Shown in pieces: positions 34,062 through 44,862 of a stretch of DNA of 64,000 bases (positions are counted from its first letter, which is position 1; each line of letters starts with the position of its first letter). The notes under the pieces are model-generated. The model saw only the letters and a program-made list of their open reading frames with translations. It was not told where the DNA came from and made no database searches. Position numbers and translations under genes: made by a program. Source of the stretch: a bacterium (GTDB taxonomy: Bacteria; Acidobacteriota; Polarisedimenticolia; Polarisedimenticolales; Polarisedimenticolaceae); the NCBI GenBank assembly GCA_024226515.1, contig JAAELQ010000116.1:124001-188000 (forward strand), in the 5' to 3' direction.

Positions 34062-37000
34062 TTGACGAGACTCACGGCCATCGTGGCGGCGCTGGTCGCC
34101 GTCGTTTTGACGAGCGTCCCCGCGGGGGGCGTGGAGCTCCTGGGTCCGGCCACTCCCGTCTTCCCGATCGACGGGGGCGTGTTCTTCGTCGGATCCGCAG
34201 ACTTCGACGGCGACGGCATCCCCGACGTCGCCGTCAGTACTGAATCAGGCGTCGAACTCTGGCGCGGTGACGGGCAGGGGGCGCTCTCGCAGGTCCGGCA
34301 GTCTTCCGACGGCGCGGGACACTGGCCGGTCAGAGGCGGTGCCGTCGGCGACTTTGACGGGGACTCGAGATCCGACTTGGCGGTGCCGTACGGGCTCGGC
34401 GTCGGAATCTTCTCGGTGGCCGACGACGGGTCGTTTCGGGTCCTCGGTTGGGTGGAGTTCGACGAAGGAACGCGAGGAGGGATTCACGCGGCGGACGTGA
34501 ACGGCGACGGGTTGTGTGATCTCATCTCGGTCTTCCATCGGATCGGCCGACACGAACCTCACGTGCGCTGGGAGAGTGTGGCCATCGTCGACATCAGTCT
34601 CGGCGCCGGCTTGTTCCGCCGCGGTGAGACCCACGTGCTCAGCCCGTGGAGCGAGAACACCTGGGTTGGCGCGACCGTCATGTCGGATTTCAACAACGAC
34701 GGGCTGAACGACCTTGTCACGGCGCACCCTTTCGCTTCGCGCATCTTCGACGGCAACGGCCAGGGTGGGTTTGCGTCGCCGCACCTGATCGACACGGGAG
34801 GGATCAGCGCTACGGAGATCACCGCCGGTGACTTTGACGGGGACGGAGCGACCGATGTCGCGATTGCGACGGACTACGTTTCGCAGAGCGGGAGCAGGTT
34901 CCATGTTCTCCCCGGACGAGGGGACGGGTCGTTCGCGGCGAGAGTCGCAGTCCCACTCGATCTCCACGAGGACTACCGGATCCGCCGCATTCTGGGAGGT
35001 GACCTCAACGGAGATCGCATCGACGATCTCATGGTCGAAACTCGCGGACAGATCGACAGTTTGTTCGACCACCAGATCGTCTTCGTAACGGCCGATCGCG
35101 ACGCGGGATTCTCACAGGTTCGAACGGACCATCTGTGGCGTAGGTCGGTCTACTCCGGTTCCTTCCATCACGAATGGACGATCGCCGATGTGACCGGAGA
35201 CGGGGTGAGCGATGTATTGGTCGGTCTCCCCGACCATCTGATTGTCTCCCGTGGCGGGCCCTCGCCTGGGCTGGGCGACGAAGCGATGGCGCACGATGTG
35301 CTCGAAACCAGGGCGATTGCGGTGGGGGATTTCTCGGGCGATGGTCGCCGCGACATCGCGCTGGGAAGAGCGGCGCCTCATCGAGTGCAACTCCTCGAGG
35401 GGCGAGCTGACGGTGACTTTTACCCTCGGCATACCTCACCGGCGCCCGAACTCGTTTTCGGCCCCCCGCCGCACCAGGCCCCGGTCTTCCGGCTCCACGC
35501 CGGTCGATTCGACGTAGATGACCGATCGGACCTGATGGCGATCGGCGATGCGCGCTCTGCGGTCTTGCTCCACGGTGCCGAGGACGGCCGTTTCGTTCAG
35601 CGTCCGCTTCCATTCGGCATTCGCCCCACTTGGGTGGCTACGGCCGATTTCGACGCGGACGGCGTTGACGACCTCGCGCTCTCTCATCCCGACCGGCTGA
35701 TGGTTCTCCTGAGCGGCTCGACGGGACAACCGCAAATGGAGACATTCCTGGCCTTCGGAGAGTTCTTCGCGACTTCGAACCTGGGAGCCATGGACCTGGA
35801 TCTGGACGGAGACCAGGACCTGATCGTTGCCGGCTCGTTGGCCGCCGATCCCCCGGGTCTGTACTTCCTCGGTGATGGTCGCGGCGGGTTCGAGGGTCCG
35901 TTCGACTACCCGGTTGGCGGGATGCAACTGCATTATCCCGACGGGCGAACGGCCGTTGTGCCGATCTCGGTCTTCGTTAGCGTGGCGGCTCTGGGCGATT
36001 TCAATGCCGATGGTCTGCCCGATGTGGCGCAGGTGAGCGGCCGCGCGTTCCACCTGCGGATCGCAGACGGCGAAGGCGGATTCAACGATACGTCCGGCTC
36101 GTGGAGCGGCCCGAACTCCGGGCTGCACGCCGTGCCCGACGTCGATGGAGACGGTGCGGACGAGTTGATCGTGTTCTCCTCGGCGGGCGAGGGGTCGAAC
36201 GGTGACGTGCGCTTGCTGCGCAGCCGCATCCGCGAGCGCCCCGACGTCAACGGCTCGAATCGTGTCGACGGGTTCGACCTCGTCAGGGTGGGGCGCAACT
36301 GCGGCGCGCGGGCTGGAGACGCGGAATACGACGCGCGTGCCGACGTCAACCTCGACGGCCTCGTCGATGGAGTCGACCTGATGGCCGTGGCCGTCCGCTA
36401 CGGCGAGTTGATCCTGTCCGAGACGCCGCTCTCGCCCTCCCTCACGAACCCCGGAAGCTCTTCGCCGGGCAGCGTGACCGTGATGCCCCGCGAGGTGGAC
36501 GGCAGCGTGCTCTCGCTGGACGTGGTCGTCCACGACCTGCCGCGTCCGGCGGCTGCGGCCCGCTTCGCCGTCACGTTCCGGCCCGACGACGGAGAGCCGA
36601 GCCCGGTCCTCGAGTTCGACGGTTTCGAGCCCGGGACCTTCTTCGCCGGTGGCGGTGTGCAGGTGTTCGACGTGCGGTCCGCGGGACCGGGGCGCGTCAA
36701 CGTGTCGGTCTCCCGGCTGCCCGCGCACGGCGTGTCCCGCTCAGGATCCAGCACGTTGCTGACGTTGCGCCTCGTGGCGCGACGCGAGGGGCGCGCCCGC
36801 ATGGACTTCCTCGCTTTCGGCGAGGACGTCCCCGCACTGCTCGAACCGGTGCTCGACGACGGGATGGAGGAGCCCACGTGGACCGTTGTGCCGGGCGTCG
36901 AGTTTCTCGGCGGCGTCGAGATCGATGTCGACCGGACAACCGAGCCGCAGTTCTCGGCGGATCTGTCGGCGGTTCCCGATTCGGTTGATTTCGGCGTGGT

Positions 37001-40000
37001 CGGCGTGGGTCAACAGGACAGGCGCAGCTTGCGCCTGATCAACCGCGGCTTCGGCCCGCTGTCCGTCTCGTCGATCGACGCGCCGCCACCGTTCTCGACG
37101 TTCTTCACTCCCGGATCGGCCGTTCGTATCGCCCCGTACGGCGCGATCGAGGTTCCGATCGTGTTCCGGCCGGAGCACGCCGGGAGGTTCGGTGGGCCGA
37201 TCCTCGTCCGCGGTGGGGAGCCGGAACGTGAGCTGGTCGCTGTGCTTGTCACGGGCGTAGCGGGGAGTCCGTTGCAAGCCGTGCCGACGTATGTGGACTT
37301 CGGTGCGGTGCCCGTCGACGGCGCGGAAACCCGGACGGTACGGCTGAGCAACAGCACCGGTGCTTCGTTGACCGTGTCGGCTGCGCCTGCCGTCTCGTTG
37401 CCGAGTTTCGCAGTCTCTCCGTCCGACGCTCTGCCGTTGCCCGCCGGCGCCGCGGCGGAGTACCAGATCACGTTCCGGCCCGATCGAGCCGGCGAGCATC
37501 GCGCGATCGTCGAGTTCCGCACACAGAGTGGTGGCACGCAAACGGTGCAGGTCGCGCTCGCCGGACGCAGCGACGTGGACCGAGACGGGGACGGGATCCC
37601 CGACGAGCGCGACGACTGTCCCGACACGGCGAACCCCTCCCCCGTGGACAGCGATCAGGACGGCATTCCCGACGCGTGCGACCCCTGTCCGCTGCTGGCG
37701 ACCAACGACAGCGACGGCGATGGAATCTGCGACTCGGCCGACAACTGCCCGGCCCTTCCGAACCCCGGACAGGAGGACTCGGACGGCGACACGCTCGGCG
37801 ACGCGTGTGACAACTGCCCGGGTATCCCGAGTCTCAACGACTGGGACGGCGACCGCGGCTCCGAGACGCAGGAACGCAGTGTCTGGGCCATCGCCGCAAC
37901 CGGCGGTCTGCACGACGGCGGGTGGGCCGCGGACCAGGTCGTCGGTCCTCCCGACACGCCGGAGTGCGGGGATTTCCCCACCGCTTGGGAGTCCGGTGCC
38001 CAGGCCAACCGGCTGAACGTCGAGTTCCCGTCGGGCGTCATCCACGGCCTGATCGTTCACGAGGGCTACCTCGGGGGCGCGGTCGTGGCGATCGAGCGTC
38101 ACGAGTACCGGGCCGTGCTGTGGGCGGGACACGACACGACGCCGTGCGGCGGTGCGCTGCAGGTTCGCTTCGCCGAACCGCTGAGCTGCCACGCCAACTG
38201 TACGTTCGATATCGTGGCCGACCCGCAGCGTCCGGTGCAGATCGATGCGATCGCGGCGCTGATGCAGGGGGGTGTCTCGCTGGGCGGCGACGGCGTCGGG
38301 TCCGGTTGCGACAACTGTCCGTTCGACGACAATCCGGATCAGGAGGATCTGGACGGGGACGGTATCGGCGACGCCTGCGACAGCTGCCCCGCGGCGCCGG
38401 ACGCCGATCAGGCGGACGCCGACGAGGACGGCATCGGCGACGTGTGCGACCCGATGCCCGCGACGCCTCTCTTCGCTAGACTCGATGCGCCGGCGTCGAT
38501 CGGGCTCGGCGAGCCGACGACGATCGAGTGGCGCATCGAGGACGGAACGGGGCAGCCCGTGACCACGCTGCCCGACGCTCGGTTGATCCTGACGGTCACG
38601 GGCGGCGCACGATTCGCGCAACAGGCCGACATTGGCCAGGTGCTCGGGGGCGGCGGGACGAAGCGCGTCGAGGTCGAGTTGGACGCGGGGCGCGTCGCCA
38701 TCGAGCTGACGGGTGAGCAGCCGGGATTCGCCGAGCTCGGTGTCGAGGACTCCGCCGGCCTCGGTGTACGGGAATCCGCCCTCGCGCGTCGCGAACTGTG
38801 GAGCGCGGACTTCGACGACGGCCCGGATGACTTCGTCGAGGACGGTAGCGCGGATGTCTGGCAGTGGTACGACGGGTCCTGGAGGGCGATGCACCTGACG
38901 CCACCTGCCACGGTCGAGAGCCGGATCTCATCGCCCGAGATCCTGATCCCGTTCGATGCCGAACCGCAACTGCGGCACCGCACTCGTTTCCTGACCGACA
39001 ACAGTTATCCCGGCCGTTTCACGCGCGCCTTCGTCGAACTGCACAGCGACTCCGATCCGGGGAGGTTCGCCTACCGCGCGTTCGAGACCTCGAACGGGGG
39101 AATTACCGGGAGGATGTTCCTGGAACACCTCGACGGGTTCGCGGGTCGCGTCGCGCGGGTCGTGTTTCGCGTCGACTCGCGCGTGGTGAACCAGTACCAG
39201 TACGACTCGTTCCTCTGGTACGTCGACGATCTCACGCTGACCGTGCCCGGCAATCGGATCGAACTGATTGACCCGATCGGCGACGAGGACGGCGACGGCC
39301 TGACCAACGCGACTGAAGCTGCTCTGGGAACGAATCGCTTCCGCCCGGACACCGACGGCGACTCCGTCGACGACGGCGCCGACAACTGTCCGGTCGCGCC
39401 CAACGCCGAGCAGGCGGACCTGTTGCATCCCGGCAACGGTGGAGACGCCTGCGAGGACGGCGATGGCGACGCGGTCGTCGACGTCCTCGACAACTGCCCG
39501 CGCGTGGCGAACCCGTCACAGTCCGATGGGGATCACGATGGGTTCGGCGACGCGTGCGACCTGTTTCCCGGGTACGGACGGGTCACGCTCGAGGCCGCCG
39601 GTCACGGCGTGGCGGGATCGCCGCACCCCGTGACGCTCCGCCTTCTCGACGAGGTTGGCAACCCGATCACGGCGGGTTCGGGCATTCGCGTCGAGTTGGC
39701 CGTCTCGGCCGCGGCGATCTTCGAGCGGGCACACCAGGGTGCGATCGTATCCGGCGCCGGAACGAACCGCATCATTGCGGAGTTCGTGGGAGGTGCAATC
39801 TGGTTGGACCTCCGGGATCCGGAGGTCGAGATCGTTGCATTGAGCGTCTCCGACCTCGACCTCGGGTTGTACACCGGCGCCGCGGTCGCGGTCGAGTTTC
39901 TCCGCGGGGACGTTGACGAGGACCAGGACGGGCTGACCAACGAGGAGGAACTGCAGCACGGCTCGGATCCGCGCGACCCCGACTCCGACGACGACGGGAT

Positions 40001-43000
40001 TCTCGATCGCGACGACCTCTGTCCGCTCGTGCCCACCACGAGCTTCGCCGATCTCGTCGACCCGGACGGGACCCCCGACGAGTGCGACGACAGCGACGGA
40101 GATGGAATCGACGATCTCCGCGACAATTGCCCGACGGTCGTCAACTCGCAGCAGGCTAACGTCGATGGTGACCGACTCGGTGACGTTTGCGACCCGTATC
40201 CGCAACACCGACTGTTCCTGCGACCCGTCGTCGAGCGTGGCCTGCAGATCGTGGGGCAGCCGGTTGGCGTTGTCTACGAGCTGGAGAACCAGTATGGCTC
40301 GCCGGTGCGGAATCTCGACAACGTCATCGTGACGCTGACACTCGACGGACAGGCGGTTTTCGCCGGCCCGCCGGCGAGCGGAGAGATCCTCGAGACCGAA
40401 CAGGAGGGCCGCATCCGGGTTCGGCTCGATGACGGAGGGTTCGAGATCGATGTCGTCGACCACGTCACTCAGACGGTCACCTTCGGTGGCGAGGACAGCG
40501 AGGGGCTGGGGATCGAGATCCTGGCCGACGTGTTCGAGGACTTCGAGTTGGACGATGGGGGATTCGAGTCGGCGAACGGTGAATGGGGTAAGCCCGGGGA
40601 GGGCGCAGCGGAGGCGCGGTCGGGATCTCGCGTCTGGCGTGCGGCGGAGCGGGACGCGGTCTCCGTGACGCATGTGTCGATCCAACGCGACTACTGGCTC
40701 CCGTACCGTACGACGCCGAGCCTGTCCTTCTGGGGCCGGAGTCTGGGCGAGGATTGGAGGTTCTATGGCTGGGATCTCGATCCGGGACTGCGGCCGGTCT
40801 CGCTGTGGGTCACCGCACCGCTCGGGGGATTCGCTTTTATCGATGATCTCTCCCTGACCGGCATCGCGACCCAGGTCGTGTTTGCCGAGGCGGAGGAGGA
40901 CTCGGACGGCGACGGGGTCTCGAACGACGCGGAGATCGCCGCGGGGCTCGATCCGCTCGAGCCCGACTCGGACTCGGACGGCAATGCCGACGGACAGGAC
41001 AATTGCCCGGCGGTGCCGAACCACGATCAGTCCGATCTCGTGCATCCCGGCGGTCCCGGCGACGAGTGCGAGGACTTCGACGGGGACGACGTGATCGACG
41101 CGCAGGACAACTGTCCCGACGCGCCGAACGACGTACAGTCCGATCTCGACGGCGACGGCATCGGCGACGTGTGCGACGAGTGGGCGGACGACTTCCGCAA
41201 CGATCTCGACGGCGACGGCAACCCCGAACCGCTCGACGGCTGTCCTGCGTCCGCGCTCGACGACACGGACACAGACGGAATCTGTGAGGATCGAGACAAC
41301 TGTCCGGGTGTCACGAATCCTGCACAAGCGGACGCGGATAGCGACGGCCTTGGCGACGCGTGCGATTCCTACTCCGACACCTTGTTGCTGGTCCGGGTGT
41401 CGACGCCCGAGCGTGCGCTGCTCGGCGAGCCGCTGTGGGTGACGTACACGTTGTTCGACGACGGGTGGGAGCCGGTGACGGCGCTCGACGGCGTCCGCCT
41501 GGTGCTGACGCTCGAGGGCGAGGGTGAATTCATCGGCGAGACGAGCCGGGGGCAGATCCTGGAGACGATCTCGCCGCAGCAGGTTCTCGCGGAGCTCCAT
41601 CAGGGGGCGGTCACCGTGGCGCTCCGGGCCGACCGCGAGGGCACGGTCTCGTTCGGCGGCGAGGATCGTTCCGGAGCCGGAGTCCGCTTCGTCGCCGACG
41701 TGGTCGAGGAGTTCGAGACGGACAACGGCGGATTCGTCGGCGAATCGTCGACCTCGACCTGGACCCGGGGCGACGAGCGACCCGCCGCTCCCGAGCCGCA
41801 CGCCTGCTCCGGACGTCGCGTCTGGTCCAGCAACCTGACGCGTAGCGGGCCGAACGAGGGGAGCCTCGTCTCGCCCACGTACTACCTGCCGCCGGACCCG
41901 CCGCTGGCCGCCCTGCCGCGACTGTTCTTCTGCCACGCGTTCGACGTCACCCACGCGTACTCCGGAAGGGGGATCGTAGAGATCTCCGACGACGGTGGCT
42001 CGAGCTGGGAACCTCTCTACACGGTCGGTTCCACAGGAAGTAATCCGCAGCAATGGTCCCGACCCATGTACGACTACTCCGGCCGCGGGATCATGTTGAG
42101 GTTCACCGTCAACTACCCGTGGATGGGCGAGGGGGCGTGGTGGATCGACGACTTCAAGCTGCTGGGGTTGTCGGCGACGACCGAGTGGATCGACCCCGAC
42201 GGCGACCGCGACGGGGACGGTGTTCCGAACGGCGTCGAGTTCGGCCTGCAGACGGACTTCGAGCACGCAGACACCGACAGAGACGGCTTCGAGGACGGCG
42301 AGGACAACTGCCCGCTCGTTTACAACTGGTGGCAGCTGGACTTCGACACCGACGGCCGCGGCGACCCGTGCGACGCGTGCGTCTTCGACGCGGAGGACGA
42401 CGGGGACGGCGACGGTCTGTGCGCCGACGCGGACAACTGCCCGTCGATCGACAACGTCGACCAGGAGGATCTCGACCTCGACGGGCAGGGGGATCTCTGC
42501 GACCCGTGTACGGACGTGGACGGCGACGGCTTCGGCGATGTCGGCTATCCGGCCACGACGTGTCCGACGGACAACTGTCCCGATCGTGCCAACCCCGGCC
42601 AGGAGGACGTCGACGCCGACGGCGTGGGCGATCCCTGCGACAACTGCCCGGAGGTCGCGAACTCCGATCAGCAGAGTCGGGACGGCGACCGTCTCGGCGA
42701 CGTCTGCGACCCGTATCCCGATCACGCACTGCGCGCGCGCCTGGCAACGTCCGAGACGGGAGTGGCCGGTCAGCCGGTCGAGGCGACGTTCCGTCTCGAG
42801 GATGCCGCCGGCGGGCTGGTGACCGAGATCGCACCGGTCTACACACTGACCGTCGACGGAGCGGCGACGTTCGGCGATGTTGCGTCGTCCGGAGAGTTGC
42901 TCAGCGGCGGCGGCACGAATCGTGTGGGCGTACGTTTCGTCGGCGCGACCGTCACGCTCTCGGTCGTGAGTGCATTGCCCGAGTCCATCCGTCCGGGCGG

Positions 43001-44837
43001 CATCGACTCGGCGAATCAGGGAATCGAGTTCTCCGGAGAGGTGTTCGAGGATTTCGAGCTGACCGACGGAGACTTCGAGCACGACGGTCTCAACGATACG
43101 TGGGGTTGGGGGCAGCCGACCTCCGGCCCGCAGACGGCGTGGTCCGGCGACCGCGTCTGGGCCACGAATCTGGGCGGCACCTACGACGATGGCACCGACG
43201 CCTCCTTGACGACTCGTGCATACGACCTTCCTGCGAACGCGCAGCCGTCGCTCGAGTTCCGCAGCTGGACCGCGCTGCAGGTCCCGTTCGACAAAGGCAT
43301 CGTCGAGGTTTCGACGGGCGGAGAGACCTTCAGCGAGCTCGATCGGACGACCGGATTCTCGGGCGAGTATCGACTGCACGTGTACGACCTGAGCCAGTCC
43401 GCCGGTCAGAGTGTCCGCGTTCGATTCCGCCTCACGACCAACTCCTACGTGGCGCTCGAAGGTTGGTACATCGACGACTTCCGCATCCGCGGCATCTCGC
43501 CGCTGATCCGATTCCTCGACCCCCTGTCGGACGACGACGAAGACGGTCTGTCCAACGCCGAGGAGACATTGCTGGGGACGGACCCGCTCGATCCGGACTC
43601 CGACGGCGACGGCGTCGAGGACGGGGACGACAACTGTCCGCTCTCGTCCAATCCGCAGCAGCTCGACGTCGTACACCCCGGCAATGGGATCGGCGACGCG
43701 TGTGACGACCCGGACGCGGACGGCGTGGCCGACTCTTCCGACAACTGCCCCGACGCCTTCGACCCCGAGCAACCCGACGGCGACGGCGACGGCGCCGGCG
43801 ACGCCTGCGACGTCTGCCCGGCCGATCCGCTCGACGACGACGACGACGACGCTGTTTGCGGCGATGCGGACAACTGCCCGACGATCGAAAACGCGGACCA
43901 GTCCGACGTGGACGACGACGGCCTGGGCGACGTGTGCGACGGCTGCCCGCTGAACCACGATCCGGAGCAGGCCGACCGCGACTTCGATCGCGTCGGCGAC
44001 GCCTGCGATCCCTACCCCGACCTCGCGCTGAAGATACGGGCCGTCGACCCCGGGCCGGGCGTTGCGGGTCAGTCGCTGTCCCTGAGCTACGAGCTGGTTG
44101 ATGCGGCGGGAGTCCTACAGGTGGATCTCGTCGACGTACGAGTCACGTTGATCGTCGACGGCGCGGCGATCTTCGGAGCCGACGCGACCGAGGGAGTCTT
44201 GCTCGACGGCGCCGGCACGAACCGAGTGCTCGTCCAGTTCGTCTCCGGCCGCGTCGCGCTGTCGCTCAACGATCCGGAGGCGGAGACGGTCTCGCTCGCG
44301 GCCGAGGACAGCGAGCGAGTCGGCATCGCGATGGCGCACGACGTGGTGGAGACGTTCGAGACCGACGACGGCGGGCTGACGCACTCGGGTGCCGCCGACC
44401 CGTGGGAGCACGGGATTCCGACGTCGGGGCCGGCGGCGGCCTACTCGGGGCTCCGCGTGTGGGCCACGAACCTGCACGGCGACTACCCGGCGAACAGCGA
44501 CGCGCGGCTGGTCACACCGCCTTATTGGATCCCGCCGGAGAGCGGCGCGCTGGTGTTCCTGCGCAGCTGGCTCCTCACCGAGGCCGGATGGGATTTCGCC
44601 ATCATCGAGCTCTCGCCGGACGACGGGCAGACCTGGGTGGTCCTGGACAGCTACTCGGGGCCCGATACGCCATACCTTCCCAAGCTGTTCACTCTGGCGC
44701 CGTACGGCGGCAACGAGATCCGGCTCGGCTTCCGTCTCACCAGCAGTCCGGACGTGCAGTACGCGGGCTGGTATCTCGACGATCTCAGGGTCCTCGGTCT
44801 GACGCAGACTGTGACGTTCGACGCCCCCGCGAACTGA
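34062..44837 (+). CDS. Giant secreted multidomain protein: FG-GAP, dockerin, cohesin-like, ASH, TSP3 modules
   Basis: 3591 residues from a TTG at 34062; a signal peptide (LTAIVAALVAVVLTSVPAGG) follows. Domains in order: FG-GAP/VCBS propeller repeats with Asp-rich calcium loops (about 30-725); a dockerin-like pair (DVNGSNRVDGFDLV and DVNLDGLVDGVDLM, about 728-785); a cohesin-like sandwich (about 800-960); two ASH/HYDIN-type Ig domains (about 965-1165). Then come six modules, each a thrombospondin type 3 calcium cluster (DxDxDGxxDxxDNCP) plus an Ig-like domain, most ending in a jelly-roll with W(Y)xDDxxxxG. The C-terminus ends with the sixth jelly roll and has no sorting signal I can see. Likely an extracellular, calcium-rigidified adhesin or matrix protein. 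Confidence 0.88.
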   Translation: MTRLTAIVAALVAVVLTSVPAGGVELLGPATPVFPIDGGVFFVGSADFDGDGIPDVAVSTESGVELWRGDGQGALSQVRQSSDGAGHWPVRGGAVGDFDGDSRSDLAVPYGLGVGIFSVADDGSFRVLGWVEFDEGTRGGIHAADVNGDGLCDLISVFHRIGRHEPHVRWESVAIVDISLGAGLFRRGETHVLSPWSENTWVGATVMSDFNNDGLNDLVTAHPFASRIFDGNGQGGFASPHLIDTGGISATEITAGDFDGDGATDVAIATDYVSQSGSRFHVLPGRGDGSFAARVAVPLDLHEDYRIRRILGGDLNGDRIDDLMVETRGQIDSLFDHQIVFVTADRDAGFSQVRTDHLWRRSVYSGSFHHEWTIADVTGDGVSDVLVGLPDHLIVSRGGPSPGLGDEAMAHDVLETRAIAVGDFSGDGRRDIALGRAAPHRVQLLEGRADGDFYPRHTSPAPELVFGPPPHQAPVFRLHAGRFDVDDRSDLMAIGDARSAVLLHGAEDGRFVQRPLPFGIRPTWVATADFDADGVDDLALSHPDRLMVLLSGSTGQPQMETFLAFGEFFATSNLGAMDLDLDGDQDLIVAGSLAADPPGLYFLGDGRGGFEGPFDYPVGGMQLHYPDGRTAVVPISVFVSVAALGDFNADGLPDVAQVSGRAFHLRIADGEGGFNDTSGSWSGPNSGLHAVPDVDGDGADELIVFSSAGEGSNGDVRLLRSRIRERPDVNGSNRVDGFDLVRVGRNCGARAGDAEYDARADVNLDGLVDGVDLMAVAVRYGELILSETPLSPSLTNPGSSSPGSVTVMPREVDGSVLSLDVVVHDLPRPAAAARFAVTFRPDDGEPSPVLEFDGFEPGTFFAGGGVQVFDVRSAGPGRVNVSVSRLPAHGVSRSGSSTLLTLRLVARREGRARMDFLAFGEDVPALLEPVLDDGMEEPTWTVVPGVEFLGGVEIDVDRTTEPQFSADLSAVPDSVDFGVVGVGQQDRRSLRLINRGFGPLSVSSIDAPPPFSTFFTPGSAVRIAPYGAIEVPIVFRPEHAGRFGGPILVRGGEPERELVAVLVTGVAGSPLQAVPTYVDFGAVPVDGAETRTVRLSNSTGASLTVSAAPAVSLPSFAVSPSDALPLPAGAAAEYQITFRPDRAGEHRAIVEFRTQSGGTQTVQVALAGRSDVDRDGDGIPDERDDCPDTANPSPVDSDQDGIPDACDPCPLLATNDSDGDGICDSADNCPALPNPGQEDSDGDTLGDACDNCPGIPSLNDWDGDRGSETQERSVWAIAATGGLHDGGWAADQVVGPPDTPECGDFPTAWESGAQANRLNVEFPSGVIHGLIVHEGYLGGAVVAIERHEYRAVLWAGHDTTPCGGALQVRFAEPLSCHANCTFDIVADPQRPVQIDAIAALMQGGVSLGGDGVGSGCDNCPFDDNPDQEDLDGDGIGDACDSCPAAPDADQADADEDGIGDVCDPMPATPLFARLDAPASIGLGEPTTIEWRIEDGTGQPVTTLPDARLILTVTGGARFAQQADIGQVLGGGGTKRVEVELDAGRVAIELTGEQPGFAELGVEDSAGLGVRESALARRELWSADFDDGPDDFVEDGSADVWQWYDGSWRAMHLTPPATVESRISSPEILIPFDAEPQLRHRTRFLTDNSYPGRFTRAFVELHSDSDPGRFAYRAFETSNGGITGRMFLEHLDGFAGRVARVVFRVDSRVVNQYQYDSFLWYVDDLTLTVPGNRIELIDPIGDEDGDGLTNATEAALGTNRFRPDTDGDSVDDGADNCPVAPNAEQADLLHPGNGGDACEDGDGDAVVDVLDNCPRVANPSQSDGDHDGFGDACDLFPGYGRVTLEAAGHGVAGSPHPVTLRLLDEVGNPITAGSGIRVELAVSAAAIFERAHQGAIVSGAGTNRIIAEFVGGAIWLDLRDPEVEIVALSVSDLDLGLYTGAAVAVEFLRGDVDEDQDGLTNEEELQHGSDPRDPDSDDDGILDRDDLCPLVPTTSFADLVDPDGTPDECDDSDGDGIDDLRDNCPTVVNSQQANVDGDRLGDVCDPYPQHRLFLRPVVERGLQIVGQPVGVVYELENQYGSPVRNLDNVIVTLTLDGQAVFAGPPASGEILETEQEGRIRVRLDDGGFEIDVVDHVTQTVTFGGEDSEGLGIEILADVFEDFELDDGGFESANGEWGKPGEGAAEARSGSRVWRAAERDAVSVTHVSIQRDYWLPYRTTPSLSFWGRSLGEDWRFYGWDLDPGLRPVSLWVTAPLGGFAFIDDLSLTGIATQVVFAEAEEDSDGDGVSNDAEIAAGLDPLEPDSDSDGNADGQDNCPAVPNHDQSDLVHPGGPGDECEDFDGDDVIDAQDNCPDAPNDVQSDLDGDGIGDVCDEWADDFRNDLDGDGNPEPLDGCPASALDDTDTDGICEDRDNCPGVTNPAQADADSDGLGDACDSYSDTLLLVRVSTPERALLGEPLWVTYTLFDDGWEPVTALDGVRLVLTLEGEGEFIGETSRGQILETISPQQVLAELHQGAVTVALRADREGTVSFGGEDRSGAGVRFVADVVEEFETDNGGFVGESSTSTWTRGDERPAAPEPHACSGRRVWSSNLTRSGPNEGSLVSPTYYLPPDPPLAALPRLFFCHAFDVTHAYSGRGIVEISDDGGSSWEPLYTVGSTGSNPQQWSRPMYDYSGRGIMLRFTVNYPWMGEGAWWIDDFKLLGLSATTEWIDPDGDRDGDGVPNGVEFGLQTDFEHADTDRDGFEDGEDNCPLVYNWWQLDFDTDGRGDPCDACVFDAEDDGDGDGLCADADNCPSIDNVDQEDLDLDGQGDLCDPCTDVDGDGFGDVGYPATTCPTDNCPDRANPGQEDVDADGVGDPCDNCPEVANSDQQSRDGDRLGDVCDPYPDHALRARLATSETGVAGQPVEATFRLEDAAGGLVTEIAPVYTLTVDGAATFGDVASSGELLSGGGTNRVGVRFVGATVTLSVVSALPESIRPGGIDSANQGIEFSGEVFEDFELTDGDFEHDGLNDTWGWGQPTSGPQTAWSGDRVWATNLGGTYDDGTDASLTTRAYDLPANAQPSLEFRSWTALQVPFDKGIVEVSTGGETFSELDRTTGFSGEYRLHVYDLSQSAGQSVRVRFRLTTNSYVALEGWYIDDFRIRGISPLIRFLDPLSDDDEDGLSNAEETLLGTDPLDPDSDGDGVEDGDDNCPLSSNPQQLDVVHPGNGIGDACDDPDADGVADSSDNCPDAFDPEQPDGDGDGAGDACDVCPADPLDDDDDDAVCGDADNCPTIENADQSDVDDDGLGDVCDGCPLNHDPEQADRDFDRVGDACDPYPDLALKIRAVDPGPGVAGQSLSLSYELVDAAGVLQVDLVDVRVTLIVDGAAIFGADATEGVLLDGAGTNRVLVQFVSGRVALSLNDPEAETVSLAAEDSERVGIAMAHDVVETFETDDGGLTHSGAADPWEHGIPTSGPAAAYSGLRVWATNLHGDYPANSDARLVTPPYWIPPESGALVFLRSWLLTEAGWDFAIIELSPDDGQTWVVLDSYSGPDTPYLPKLFTLAPYGGNEIRLGFRLTSSPDVQYAGWYLDDLRVLGLTQTVTFDAPAN

Positions 44838-44862
44838 CGGCGCGGGCCGGGCCGGGTCGGAT

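Noticed and set aside
39516..43958. A 1480-codon minus-strand open frame inside the giant gene
   Set aside because: It is the antisense of the repeated Asp-Gly-Asp codons (GAC/GGC), rich in Val/Gly/Arg/Asp with no recognisable domain, ribosome site or signal peptide.
37570..44000. Tandem repeats that might suggest a CRISPR array or satellite
   Set aside because: The repeats are diverged, codon-phased Asp-rich TSP3 motifs within one open frame, with no constant repeat or spacer pattern.
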